Shown here: piece after piece, positions 1 to 8,340 of the stretch
How the letters are laid out: every line of letters starts with the position of its first letter
Position numbering within the stretch: position 1 is the first letter of the stretch
Source: JAJYIW01 sp963781665
Lineage (GTDB): Bacteria; Chloroflexota; Anaerolineae; Anaerolineales; Anaerolineaceae
Direction of reading: 5' to 3'
NCBI GenBank assembly: GCA_963781665.1
Contig: CAWAGA010000002.1
Location: 2,356,001 to 2,420,000 of the forward strand
Length of the DNA: 64,000 nt
Notes under the pieces: model-generated
Databases searched by the model: none
What the model was told of the DNA's origin: nothing
What the model saw: only the letters and a program-made list of their open reading frames with translations
Position numbers and translations under genes: made by a program

Positions 1-27
1 GGTCCCTTTATTTCAACAAGACTGCCG

Positions 28-834
28 TCAACCCGACAATTCAAAAACACCGGAGTCTTTCGAAATATAGAGCTTGCCGTCGTTTCTTTTCAACTCTTGG
101 GCTACAAATCTGGCCAAATCCAGCTTCTCGTAAGCCGACAGCTCCAGACGACCCGACAAAATGTAATCCGTCAACAAATCAGCATCGGTAACAATCAGCG
201 CATCCGTATAGCGCAAGACAGCAGTTCTTGAAAAATAGCTGCTGAGTATGGCTGAGCCATTTTCAAGATTGAAGGAATCTGAATACAGGTTTACCCTGGA
301 TGTTAAACGGTTATCGAACCTGCTTATCAGGTCGCTTAATTCCTTTAGATGATTGCTGCCTCCTGTCGCCGCGTAGAAATATCCGCCCGGTTTCAGGATT
401 CGTTTTATTTCCATCAATGCCTTGTCCACGTCCGGCACATGATACAGCATATTGTTGGCGATAACAATGTCAAAACTATGGCTGGCACTTGGGATGGATT
501 GGGCATCAATTACTTCTAACCGGAATGATGAAGGGCTATGACTGAGGTTCTGCCGTGCCTGTTTTAGCATTCCGATGGATAGGTCCGATACACTAATTTC
601 CAAGCCTTCCGGTACCCGGTCTGAATTTTCGTACCAGAGGTATCCAGGGCCGGCGCCTAACTCCAAAACACGGCTGTGAATGTGTAATTTGATTTTATCG
701 AAAAGCCAATGCTGCCAGCCGTAGGGATTGGTGCTGAATTCCTGGTGCAGGCGAACACGAGCGTTTAGATTTGACGCATTTTGGTATTGATTAATGACGT
801 AGTTTGGATCTGCAATCACCTGTACTTTTGGCAT
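28..834 (-). CDS. class I SAM-dependent methyltransferase
   Basis: Predicted small-molecule methyltransferase of the Methyltransf_11/25 type, 268 aa, cytosolic. The glycine-rich SAM loop (VLELGAGPGY) lies near residue 57, the acidic end of strand 2 follows at LEISVSDLS, and the motif IV/post-motif region reads FDIVIANNMLYHVPD followed by LKPGGYF. Length and motif order are normal for a free-standing enzyme. The substrate cannot be read from the sequence. The gene points away from xseA and shares a short divergent intergenic region with it. The ATG at 834 is the first in frame and fits the expected N-terminal length. Confident in the fold, not in the substrate. Confidence 0.85.
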   Translation of the reverse strand: MPKVQVIADPNYVINQYQNASNLNARVRLHQEFSTNPYGWQHWLFDKIKLHIHSRVLELGAGPGYLWYENSDRVPEGLEISVSDLSIGMLKQARQNLSHSPSSFRLEVIDAQSIPSASHSFDIVIANNMLYHVPDVDKALMEIKRILKPGGYFYAATGGSNHLKELSDLISRFDNRLTSRVNLYSDSFNLENGSAILSSYFSRTAVLRYTDALIVTDADLLTDYILSGRLELSAYEKLDLARFVAQELKRNDGKLYISKDSGVFELSG

Positions 835-1059
835 TTTTCACCTGGATTCTTATGGGAGCAGATATCAATTATCCCGCTTCAGAAAAATGGTAATCTTATT
901 TTACACCGCGAAAAATATGTAGGTTTTTCCCCAAGAATGACGCATTTGATTTACCGGCCTTGTCCAAGAAACGAAATTTATACCAATTTCTACGTCCAGA
1001 ATTGTCTATTTCATTTCTGGGCTAAATCGTTGACAGTCCTGCGCAAGGATAGTATCCTA
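835..1059. other. divergent intergenic region between methyltransferase and xseA
   Basis: The frame of xseA stays open back to 781, but the added residues resemble no XseA N-terminus. I treat this stretch as the divergent promoter region. AAGGAT at 1045-1050 is a plausible ribosome binding site for the ATG at 1060. No clear terminator or RNA element was seen. Confidence 0.4.
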
Positions 1060-2232
1060 ATGAAGATGATCCGTCCGTTCATGTTCCAGCCTACCAGCAT
1101 CTCCGTCGCCGAGCTCAATAACTATTTGCGCCAGCTCCTCGAAAGCGACGAGATTGTTAACGATTTGTGGGTATTGGGCGAGATCTCGAACTTGAGCCGG
1201 CCTGCTTCGGGCCACATCTATTTCACTCTTAAAGACAGCACCGCAGCTATCCGCTGCGTCATGTGGCGCACTTCGGTTCAGCGGCTCAAGCTTGCCCTGC
1301 GGGATGGCATGGCAGTCGAGGTGCACGGCGCCGTCAATATCTACGAGGTCAGCGGCCAGCTTCAAGTCTACGTCGACTTGATCCGCCCGGCGGGTGAGGG
1401 GGCCCTCTACCAGGAGTTTCTACGGCTGAAGGCCATGCTGGAAGCCGAAGGTTTGTTTGATCCGGAACGCAAGCGCCCTATCCCGGTTTTTCCCCACCGC
1501 ATCGGCATCGTCACCTCGCCCAGCGGCGCAGCCTTGCAAGACATGCTCAATACCATCCGGCGTCGCTTCCCCCTGGCTGAGGTGGTCGTCTCACCCACTC
1601 CCGTCCAGGGTGAAGAAGCTCCCCCGGCTATCGTGGCTGCCCTGGACCGCTTGAACCGCCTGGCCCATCCAGACGTCATCCTGGTGGCGCGCGGCGGCGG
1701 TTCGATCGAAGATCTGTGGGCCTTCAACGACGAAGGTGTTGCCCGGGCAATCGCCTCATCTGAGGCGCCGGTTATCAGCGGTGTTGGGCACGAGACCGAT
1801 TTTACTATTGCCGATTTCGCTGCCGACCTACGGGCCCCCACACCGACCGCGGCCGCCGAGTTGGCCACCCCCGACCAGGCCGACCTGCGAGCGGACCTGG
1901 CGGAAAAAGCCATCGCACTGGCGCGGACCACGGAAGGGATTATCTCCGACTACCGCTGGCAGCTAACCGAGCAGTCGGCCCGATTGCGACACCTTTCACC
2001 CCTCAACCAGATCCGCAATGACCGCCAGCGTCTGGACGATCTTTCAAGGCGCAGCTCACTGGCGGTCGACCATTCCCTGCACCTGCAGCAAATCCTGGTT
2101 GCCGGGCTGAAGACCCGCCTGACTGGCCTGAGCCCGCAGTCGATCCTCAACCGTGGGTATGCCGTGGTTTCTTTTAAGAAGGAGGCGGGGTGGTCAGCAG
2201 CACCGGACAGGTCAGCCCGGGCGACGGGTTGA
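1060..2232 (+). CDS. xseA: exodeoxyribonuclease VII large subunit, C-terminal tail frameshifted
   Basis: Large subunit of exonuclease VII, which degrades single-stranded DNA to oligonucleotides together with XseB. The N-terminal OB-fold starts with SVAELNNYLRQLL and contains GHIYFTLKD. The catalytic core has PHRIGIVTSPSGAALQD, VARGGGSIEDLW and ISGVGHETDFTI, followed by the helical region and a typical C-terminal RGYAVV. I start at ATG 1060, preceded by AAGGAT, because upstream codons are not XseA-like. After RGYAVVSFKKE the frame ends unnaturally at 2232. Shifting frame at the G-run 2187-2190 restores a normal tail (VVSSTGQVSPGD, then LNVRVKDGDFGVTV) that ends at 2276. This is best explained by one missing G. 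xseB follows after about 60 bp. Confidence 0.9.
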   Translation: MKMIRPFMFQPTSISVAELNNYLRQLLESDEIVNDLWVLGEISNLSRPASGHIYFTLKDSTAAIRCVMWRTSVQRLKLALRDGMAVEVHGAVNIYEVSGQLQVYVDLIRPAGEGALYQEFLRLKAMLEAEGLFDPERKRPIPVFPHRIGIVTSPSGAALQDMLNTIRRRFPLAEVVVSPTPVQGEEAPPAIVAALDRLNRLAHPDVILVARGGGSIEDLWAFNDEGVARAIASSEAPVISGVGHETDFTIADFAADLRAPTPTAAAELATPDQADLRADLAEKAIALARTTEGIISDYRWQLTEQSARLRHLSPLNQIRNDRQRLDDLSRRSSLAVDHSLHLQQILVAGLKTRLTGLSPQSILNRGYAVVSFKKEAGWSAAPDRSARATG

Positions 2233-2338
2233 ACGTGAGGGTCAAGGATGGCGATTTTGGGGTCACGGTGTCTTAGTTTAACCAACCTTAATGAGTTTGA
2301 AAATGTGGGTCTGAAAGAGATTCCATCAGGAGGAGCCT

Positions 2339-2572
2339 ATGTCTGAGCAAGCCGATATTGCCACAAAAACCTACGAAGAGGCTTTTAGCGAGCTGGAATC
2401 AATCGTCACCATCCTTGAGACCAACCAGCGCTCGCTGGAAGAGGCAATGGACCTCTTCGAAAAGGGCCAGGCTCTGGCTCAGCATTGTGCTGACCTGCTA
2501 GACAAGGCTGAACTGCGTGTCCGCCAGTTGGGAACCGAAGAATTTGCAGGGGATGAAGAATTGGATGAATAG
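2339..2572 (+). CDS. xseB: exodeoxyribonuclease VII small subunit
   Basis: Small helical subunit of exonuclease VII, 77 aa, normal length. The family signature is clear: YEEAFSELESIVTILE, then LEEAMDLFEKGQALAQHC, then a helix ending in LDKAELRV. A strong ribosome binding site (AGGAGG, 2328-2333) sits just before ATG 2339. It lies directly downstream of xseA in the usual order, and its last codons overlap the start of the next gene, so the three probably form one transcript. Confidence 0.95.
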   Translation: MSEQADIATKTYEEAFSELESIVTILETNQRSLEEAMDLFEKGQALAQHCADLLDKAELRVRQLGTEEFAGDEELDE

Positions 2573-3014
2573 CAACCTTTTTATCAGCCCGGTCTTGATC
2601 GCCGGACTCATTTCGTGGGGTATTGGGCAAACGGTCAAAGTGCCGGTAGAATATCTACGCACGCACGCCTGGAACTGGGCCCTGCTTTTCAGCGCCGGGG
2701 GTATGCCCAGCACCCACTCGGCCTTGATGACGGCCATAACGCTTTCTATTGGCTTATTCGACGGCTTCAACACCCCCCTCTTCGCCCTGGCTTTTGCGCT
2801 TTCGATGATCGTTATGTACGATGCAACCGGAATCCGTCGTCAGGCCGGCATGCACGCTCAGAAGATTAATGTGATGATCAACGAGCTTTTCAACGGCCAG
2901 CCCATCTCAGACCAGCTGCTCAAAGAGGTATTGGGCCATTCTCCCTTGCAGGTCACCATGGGGATCCTCCTTGGCACGGTCGTCTCATTCATCATCTGGG
3001 CTATCTTCCGTTAA
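2565..3014 (+). CDS. divergent PAP2 family membrane protein (DUF212/YuiD-like)
   Basis: Small integral membrane protein of the divergent PAP2 (DUF212, YuiD) family, 150 aa. Family hallmarks are visible: GQTVKVPVEYL near the N-terminus, GGMPSTHSALMTA (the phosphatase-like Ser-His motif), and MYDATGIRRQAGMHAQKIN, followed by a hydrophobic C-terminal helix. Members are presumed to act on lipid phosphates at the membrane, but the activity is not well established. The start overlaps the xseB stop. ATG 2565 gives a length matching relatives; ATG 2553, just after AGGGG, is an alternative. Convergent with murJ. Confidence 0.85.
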   Translation: MNSNLFISPVLIAGLISWGIGQTVKVPVEYLRTHAWNWALLFSAGGMPSTHSALMTAITLSIGLFDGFNTPLFALAFALSMIVMYDATGIRRQAGMHAQKINVMINELFNGQPISDQLLKEVLGHSPLQVTMGILLGTVVSFIIWAIFR

Positions 3015-3058
3015 TTTTGGCGGATAAGACTTGCCACATGTAATGGGATCAGCTTGGC

Positions 3059-4645
3059 CTACAACCCGATCCGTTTCTTGACAGCCCCCATCAGACTGTA
3101 CAATTCTGGTACGCGCAGCACCGCCCCCATCACCGCATAGATCACCCCTCCTAACGCTACGCCGCCTAAGGCTACCAGCAGATCGCGTTGGCCTGTGGTT
3201 GCCGCCAGCCAGCCGCTGATCGCCAGCCCCATCACCAGCGTTGCCACGGCTGCCTGGCCCAGCCCGGCCCACACCCGTCGCTCGTGAAGACCATTCAATC
3301 TGCGCCGCATCAGCACCACCAGCCCGGCCATCTCCAGGAAGGTGGCAATCGTATTCGCCAGGGCCAACCCACCGTGAGGCATCCAGCCCAGTTGGGCGAA
3401 GACCCATGAAAGCAGGAAGCTCAGGCCTACGTTAAGCGACATGGCGAATACCCCTACCATCACCGGCGTGCGCGTGTCGTGCAAGGCATAGAATGCCCGG
3501 CTGACGATCTCGACCACCGAGTGGGCCACCAACCCAGCTGCGTAGAACAACAAGGCCCAGGCGACCATCTGGGTCGAGCGAGCATCGAAGGTGCCTCGTT
3601 GGTACAGAAACGCCACCAGCGGCTGGCGCAGCAAGATCAGCCCGAGCGAGGCCGGCAGCGCTAAGAAAAGCACCGAACGCAGCGTCGTCGCCAACGACGA
3701 GCGCATCTCGTCACGCCGGCCGCGGGCCACCTGCTCGGAAAACGTCGGCAGCGATGCGATCGCGATCGATTGGGCGATGGCCATCTCGGGCATCATCAAG
3801 AGCGCGAAAGCGTAGGTAATCGCCGAGACACTCCCATCCAGCTGTCCGTTGGCGATGATCGTGTTGATGATGAAGTTGATCTGCACGATGGCCACCCCCA
3901 GCAGGCGCGGCGCCATCAGGCGCAGCACTTCTTTGACCGCCGGATTGCCCCGCCCGAAGGAGAGGAAATAACGCCGGCCTTTCAACCGCCAGAGCGAAGG
4001 CGCTTGCACCAATAAATGCAGCCCGGCACCGAGCACCGTTCCCAACGCCAGCCCCTGGGTGCCGAGGGCCGGTGCCAGCAGCCACGTCCCCAGCATGATC
4101 CCCAACGAATACATCGATGGAGCGATGGCAGGTACCAGGAAGACCTGGTTGGCATTCAAGACGCCCATCAACAGGCCGCTTACCCCGAAGATGGCCACTG
4201 AGGGCAGCATCGTCCGCAGCAGAGTCGCCGTCAGCCTGACTTCGGCGACCTTGACGGTAGGGTCGAGGATGAACATGACCTGCACCACCTGCTCGGCGAA
4301 GATCGCGGCCAGAATGCTTACAGCCACCAGAACCACCAGCACCAGGTTGACCACAGACGAAGCCAGGCGCCAGGCGCTTTTAGAGTCCTCGTTGGTGAGG
4401 AAGCCGGTGAACGTGGGAATGAAAGCCGAGGCCAGGGCCCCGCCGGCGACCAGGTTGAACAGCAGCTCGGTGATCCGGTTGGCCGAGTAGAAGGCGTCTA
4501 ATTGGGTCGACGTGCCGAATGCGTTGGCGATCACGATGCCGCGCAGCAGCCCGACCAGGCTCGAGACCACAAATGCAGCCATAACGGTCAGCGCGGCCCG
4601 GGCGATCTTGCGGTTGGCTGATTGAACTGGAACTGGGGATTCCAT
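3059..4645 (-). CDS. murJ: lipid II flippase MurJ
   Basis: Polytopic MOP-superfamily flippase that moves lipid-linked peptidoglycan precursor across the cytoplasmic membrane. The sequence has about 14 hydrophobic segments and the typical MurJ opening: ASLVGLLRG-like (SSLVGLLRGIVIANAFG), AFYSANRI and LVAGGALASAFIPTF. Later family blocks include RGTFDARSTQMVAWALLFYA and FYALHDTRTPV. The frame opens at 4699, but ATG 4645 fits the family start better. A TATAAT (4651-4656 on the reverse strand) lies a few bases upstream, suggesting a very short or absent leader. Convergent with the PAP2-like gene, with no obvious terminator between. Confidence 0.93.
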   Translation of the reverse strand: MESPVPVQSANRKIARAALTVMAAFVVSSLVGLLRGIVIANAFGTSTQLDAFYSANRITELLFNLVAGGALASAFIPTFTGFLTNEDSKSAWRLASSVVNLVLVVLVAVSILAAIFAEQVVQVMFILDPTVKVAEVRLTATLLRTMLPSVAIFGVSGLLMGVLNANQVFLVPAIAPSMYSLGIMLGTWLLAPALGTQGLALGTVLGAGLHLLVQAPSLWRLKGRRYFLSFGRGNPAVKEVLRLMAPRLLGVAIVQINFIINTIIANGQLDGSVSAITYAFALLMMPEMAIAQSIAIASLPTFSEQVARGRRDEMRSSLATTLRSVLFLALPASLGLILLRQPLVAFLYQRGTFDARSTQMVAWALLFYAAGLVAHSVVEIVSRAFYALHDTRTPVMVGVFAMSLNVGLSFLLSWVFAQLGWMPHGGLALANTIATFLEMAGLVVLMRRRLNGLHERRVWAGLGQAAVATLVMGLAISGWLAATTGQRDLLVALGGVALGGVIYAVMGAVLRVPELYSLMGAVKKRIGL

Positions 4646-4795
4646 GTGAGTGGGATTATAACATTGGAGAAAGGGGCGAGAAGAGAGGGATAAGGACATG
4701 AGCCAGGCGTCATGCTGCAGCAGGGAGGAAAGGACTGCGGCTTAATTTTACTATTTCAGAATCAAAAAGCTTAAGATATAATGGGGATCACCAAT

Positions 4796-4867
4796 GCGGG
4801 CGTCGCCAAGTGGTAAGGCATCAGCCTTCCAAGCTGATATTCGCCGGTTCGAATCCGGTCGCCCGCT
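4796..4867 (+). tRNA. tRNA-Gly (anticodon TCC)
   Basis: A complete 72-nt cloverleaf. The acceptor strands GCGGGCG and CGCCCGC pair fully; the D stem is GCC/GGC; the anticodon stem is TCAGC/GCTGA with loop CTTCCAA, giving anticodon TCC; the T loop is TTCGAAT. The discriminator is T and CCA is not encoded. A TATAAT at 4777-4782 is a likely -10 box. The gene is the attachment site of the element that follows, and a near-identical copy lacking the 5' acceptor strand occurs at 8869. Confidence 0.95.
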
Positions 4868-4869
4868 CT
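4799..4869 (+). repeat. attL: left direct repeat within tRNA-Gly
   Basis: Left copy of the 71-bp direct repeat bounding the island. It lies inside the intact tRNA gene and extends two bases past it (CT). The integrase remnant starts immediately to the right. Confidence 0.8.
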
Positions 4870-4900
4870 ATAGAGGGAATAACCTTTACCTAAGGCAGGG

Positions 4901-5870
4901 TTGGTACTCTTCGGTGAACAAAAAGTTCCGAAAAGGAGGGTATCAACCTTGTTGTTGTATCATTCCATCAATGGTTTCTTATTGGACCGAGATGGGGAAT
5001 TAGACAACGATCTATCCTCAAAAACAATCAAGTTGTACCGCAACTGTTTGACCATCTTTTCCGATTACCTCGGTAATCCTGAGATCGAAGCGGTGACAGC
5101 AGCCAACTCGAACAAGTTCATGGAATATCTTGACCGGGGATTGTCAACCGTATCGCAAAGGCACGTTCAAACTATCAGGTTACTACCGGGATAACTTCTG
5201 GAAGGCGATTCGCTCTTTTTGGCATTGGACAGCAGATGAGTTGGAAGTGCCTAGAATAGACACCGATCTTGCCAGGCCCGCCTTCGCAGAAGAAGAGATC
5301 ATTCCGTTCACAAAAGATGAGGTCAAGAAAGTTCTCAACGCCTGCGAATATACAAAAATAGCTGAGACGAAAATGCGTAAGGCGTTCAAAATGCACCAGC
5401 CCTCGGCTGTAAGAGATCGGGCGCTGGTGCTGCTTCTCCTGGAGACGGGCATCCGCATAGAGGAGTTATCCAGGTTGAAGATCGAAGACATCAATTTGGA
5501 CGCCGGTGAAATTCATATCCACCCTTATAGGACGGGGAAGAAATCTAAGCCACGAACGATACCTTTTTAGAAAGGCTGTAAGAAGGCGCTCTGGCAATAT
5601 CGAACGAGCGCGCGCCTGGATGCCTTGCCATCCGAGCTATTCTTTCCAATGGCAGTCAAGACGGTATAAACACTTTTCCAGCAGATCGAAGTCAGGGCAA
5701 AGGTTTCTGGGGTTCATGCCCATCGCTTTCGGCATACCTTCGCAATCCAATATCTGCGTAATGGCGGATTTGTTTTTACACTACAGCGGATCCTGGAACA
5801 TTCCTCAATGGAGATGGTAAGGCGTTATCTGGCCATCGCTCAAAGCGATATTAAGGATGCCCACTGGTGA
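4901..5870 (+). pseudogene. tyrosine recombinase/integrase, inactivated
   Basis: Remnant of a phage-type integrase. The N-terminal SAM-like core-binding domain is readable (SKTIKLYRNCLTIFSDYLG) in one frame to about 5190. The catalytic domain continues in another frame from about 5150, with the first catalytic Arg in LLLETGIRIEELSRL. That frame then hits TAG at 5568 and TAA at 5673. The last part reads VHAHRFRHTFAIQYLRNGG (the HxxR box) and MEMVRRYLAIA (tyrosine nucleophile) before TGA at 5868. All catalytic landmarks are therefore present, but one frameshift and two stops break the gene. It sits directly downstream of the target tRNA, as expected for an integrase of this element. Confidence 0.85.
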
Positions 5871-5924
5871 GCCAGCCCGGCGGATCGATGGAGATTGTAA
5901 GAACAGAAGAATGAACAAAATAAC

Positions 5925-5952
5925 TTGACGACCTTAACGTGCGGTCTATAAT
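5925..5952 (+). promoter_or_regulatory. sigma70-type promoter in the island
   Basis: TTGACG (5925-5930) and TATAAT (5947-5952) are separated by 16 bp. It lies after the integrase remnant and reads towards the 6113 gene. Confidence 0.55.
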
Positions 5953-6039
5953 TAGATTATCGTTACCGGTACCAACTGAATATTGATTGCTGTCGCCAAG
6001 CAAGCGTAGGCGAAGTGCCGAGTGAGATAGGGTTGAGGA

Positions 6040-6096
6040 CATATAAATATTAGCGCGCTTGTTCTAAAATAGCAATGACCCGACTGGGTTAATCTT
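6040..6096 (+). promoter_or_regulatory. island leader element, copy A
   Basis: A 57-bp segment matching 8264-8320 at 47 positions. Both contain CATATAAA, TGTTCTAAA, TAGCAAT and a small inverted repeat ACCC-N4-GGGT followed directly by TTAATCTT. Each copy sits about 20 bp before the start codon of an island gene. The shared end GGGTTAATCTT also precedes the zinc-ribbon gene at 7022-7032. Confidence 0.6.
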
Positions 6097-6112
6097 TGGA
6101 TTGGAGGGGATT

Positions 6113-6946
6113 ATGAAAAAGCTTTCAAGAAAAACATGCTTGATAATCGCCGGTGGTACCGTTGGGTTGTGTATTATCTGTGGAGTAATTGGTCTGATTT
6201 ATAGCGCCACTCCAGCAGGGAAAGCGGTGAATGCTGCCTCAACACAGCAAGCCTTAGCGATGGCAATGACAGAAACAGCAAAGCCGACTAACACACCTCA
6301 ACCATCAAACACTCCAATTCCTAGTTCGACAGTAACCAATACACCGCTTCCGACGGCAACACCACTACCTACAAAAACAAATGTGCCGACAGCCACCGAA
6401 ACCCCATTGCCTACCCCATTGACATTTTCAGGAACCGGAGATGATGTAGTTGATTTCGACAAATCGAGCGGTCCAGCTATTATGGATGTGAAATATTCAG
6501 GTGCTCATAATTTCATAATTCAAGCGGATGATGCTAACGGTAACATGATCGATTTACCTGTAAATACTATTGGTTCCTACGCCGGAAAGCTTCCATTAGA
6601 TTTTGCAGGTGGAGAGAACAACGCAAGACTTGAAATTACTGCAAGTGGAAAATGGGAAATTACCGTCTCTCCGCTAAGCGTAGATGTGATAAATACGCTC
6701 AATGTTCCTGGAAAGTATGATGGAAATGGAGATGATGTTGTTCGATTGATGGGTAGTTTGCCAAGTAAAGTCACTTTTGATTGCCCTGGTCAACATAATT
6801 TTATTGTTTGGACTTACTCCAATTCATCTGGAGAAGATTTGACGATCAACGCAATCGCTCCATATCACGGTGTAAAAGCGATACCAGGCGATGCGTTTCT
6901 GATAGTTATAAATGCAACTGGGGCATGGTCCGTAGATATGCAATGA
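6113..6946 (+). CDS. membrane-anchored protein with Thr/Pro-rich tether and two beta repeats
   Basis: No named family is recognised. A single N-terminal hydrophobic helix (about residues 9-32) is followed by a Thr-Pro-Ser-rich tether (about 58-103) and two copies of an about 75-residue beta-rich unit. Each copy begins with G-[TN]-GDDVV and contains a HNFI core (AHNFIIQ in the first, QHNFIVW in the second), ending in a GKWEITV or GAWSVDM strand. The layout suggests an exported protein displaying two binding-type modules outside the cell. Start ATG 6113 follows GGAGGGG. It is the first intact cargo gene of the island and sits under leader copy A. Confidence 0.7.
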   Translation: MKKLSRKTCLIIAGGTVGLCIICGVIGLIYSATPAGKAVNAASTQQALAMAMTETAKPTNTPQPSNTPIPSSTVTNTPLPTATPLPTKTNVPTATETPLPTPLTFSGTGDDVVDFDKSSGPAIMDVKYSGAHNFIIQADDANGNMIDLPVNTIGSYAGKLPLDFAGGENNARLEITASGKWEITVSPLSVDVINTLNVPGKYDGNGDDVVRLMGSLPSKVTFDCPGQHNFIVWTYSNSSGEDLTINAIAPYHGVKAIPGDAFLIVINATGAWSVDMQ

Positions 6947-7021
6947 CCATGTGATCTCGGTAAATCGCTCTTCTAATAGATTTGTATTATTGATAGTAAA
7001 TCCTTTGAACAAGACATATAC

Positions 7022-7032
7022 GGGTTAATCTT
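7022..7032 (+). promoter_or_regulatory. partial island leader element, copy C
   Basis: GGGTTAATCTT matches the 3' end of the two longer leader copies and lies 17 bp before ATG 7050. The upstream half of the element is not conserved here. Confidence 0.4.
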
Positions 7033-7049
7033 TTGCGCTGGAGGGAATA

Positions 7050-7468
7050 ATGAAAGATTGTCCAAATTGCGGCAAGGAACTTCCAGATTATGTGACGAAA
7101 TGCAAATATTGCGATACAGCTTTTGAATTACCTGGAAATGAGAACACACCGATCGATTTGATTGTAAAACCTGAAAAGAAACATTCTGCAATTGTGGAAT
7201 GGGCGAACCGACAAGTGGAAAGAAGAACACTGAGCAGCGAGAATTGAAGGAACGCCTCCACCAATATGACCGAGAAAGAGTTGCTTATTGCCCAAAATGT
7301 TATTCGATTTCTCTATCTGCAAATAAGAAAGGGTTTGGTGTTAGTTAGGCAATCGTTGGTGCAGCTCTGATTGGTCCATTAGGTTTGGTTGCCGGAGGTC
7401 TTGGTTCTCAAAAGATCAAAGTAACTTGTTTGAAATGCGGTCATCAATTTATGGCAGGAAAGAAATAA
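7050..7468 (+). pseudogene. double zinc-ribbon protein, frameshifted
   Basis: The N-terminus reads CPNCGKELPDYVTKCKYCD, a zinc ribbon, and the frame stops at 7247. Continuing in a second frame from about 7255 gives AYCPKCYSISLSANKKGFGV, then an in-frame TAG at 7346, then AIVGAALIGPLGLVAGGLGS and VTCLKCGHQFMAGKK, ending at 7468. The second half resembles a widespread small protein with a glycine-rich hydrophobic hairpin between two CxxC pairs. One frameshift plus one stop make it non-functional as written. GGAGGG precedes ATG 7050. Confidence 0.65.
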
Positions 7469-7666
7469 TGAGTGAAATAGATAAGATTAATGACGAACAA
7501 ATAATTGAATTAGCAAGGCGCCTTGCAGTTGCATTCATTTCTTATCAAATGGGGAATTCGCTAACATACACCTATAACCCAACTTTTAAAAAACCATGAT
7601 GTTGGCGAATTTTGGGTTGATCTTGCCAAGAGATTGATCGACCTTCAATCACAACATACTTTGTAA
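7468..7666 (+). pseudogene. short island gene, frameshifted at an A-run
   Basis: Starts at ATG 7468, overlapping the stop of the previous gene (TAATG), so the two were probably translationally coupled. The first frame (MSEIDKINDEQIIELARRLA) ends at 7599. Shifting at the six-A run 7588-7593 continues as HDVGEFWVDLAKRLIDLQSQ to TAA at 7664-7666. The joined product would be about 65 aa. No family is recognised. Confidence 0.45.
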
Positions 7667-7708
7667 GCATCTGATAATAAACAATTTTCATATAACCAAA
7701 GGAGATTG

Positions 7709-8065
7709 ATGAAACTTGATCCAGACCTGGTCCGGTCAATCCTGATTGAATACGAGAAATTGCCGTATGGTGGCAGTGGCGAGAATGTCAAAATAGAAGG
7801 TTATTCCGAAGAACAGATTTGTTATCATACGGAAATTCTGAGTGAAGCGAATTTCTTGATGGCGAAGATTGAACATTACATCGGAGGGGATTTACCAGAT
7901 ATTTTTCCTGAGCGATTAACTTATGCGGGCCATGAGTTTTTAGAGGCATCGCGTAATGATCAGGCGTGGAAACGAGCTAAGCAAATACTTGCTCCAACCG
8001 GGACCTTTATTTTGGAGATTGCGAAAAGCATTCTCGTTGATTACATTCGAACTCAAATAACATGA
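7709..8065 (+). CDS. DUF2513 family protein
   Basis: A 119-aa protein of the DUF2513 type, small and winged-helix-like, common on mobile elements. Recognisable blocks are MKLDPDLVRSILIEYEKLP at the start, EQICYHTEILSEANFL in the middle, and the strongly conserved LTYAGHEFLEASRND followed by WKRAKQI. Function is not established; a DNA-binding role is often presumed. AAAGGAG just upstream supports ATG 7709 over the TTG at 7706. It is one of only three intact island genes. Confidence 0.75.
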   Translation: MKLDPDLVRSILIEYEKLPYGGSGENVKIEGYSEEQICYHTEILSEANFLMAKIEHYIGGDLPDIFPERLTYAGHEFLEASRNDQAWKRAKQILAPTGTFILEIAKSILVDYIRTQIT

Positions 8066-8263
8066 TGCATATTACAATTTGTCTAATTCCCGATATGGTG
8101 AAGCAAAACCTGGTATGACCAACCAGAAGGTCAATTGAGAGACCATGCAGAGAACCGGATTTACCGATAAAAACCATTCGAGGTAATAGAGCTTTCAAAG
8201 TATGGATTTAATGCACTCTCAACTCCCTAACCAGTTATTTTCCGTTCGATGTAGATTTGTGGG
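8066..8263. other. intergenic stretch in the island
   Basis: AT-rich sequence between the DUF2513 gene and leader copy B. No open frame with a ribosome binding site, no hairpin with a T-run and no RNA gene was seen. Confidence 0.3.
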
Positions 8264-8320
8264 CATATAAACATTTGACCGCATGTTCTAAATTAGCAAT
8301 AACCCAGGTGGGTTAATCTT
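8264..8320 (+). promoter_or_regulatory. island leader element, copy B
   Basis: Second full copy of the 57-bp leader, 47 of 57 positions identical to 6040-6096. The ACCC/GGGT inverted repeat is retained although its 4-base loop differs, which suggests that the hairpin or palindrome itself is under constraint. Confidence 0.6.
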
Positions 8321-8340
8321 GCTTTCAATAGGAGGAATCG

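Noticed and set aside
781..1059. N-terminal extension of XseA
   Set aside because: The residues before ATG 1060 have no similarity to XseA, and the extension overlaps the divergent methyltransferase gene.
1407..1931. 174-codon minus-strand frame inside xseA
   Set aside because: Shadow of the xseA coding frame with Ala/Arg/Ser-rich translation and no binding site.
2182..2190. Programmed -1 ribosomal frameshift in xseA
   Set aside because: No X-XXY-YYZ slippery heptamer lies at the right position, and a lost G in a G-run explains the data more simply.
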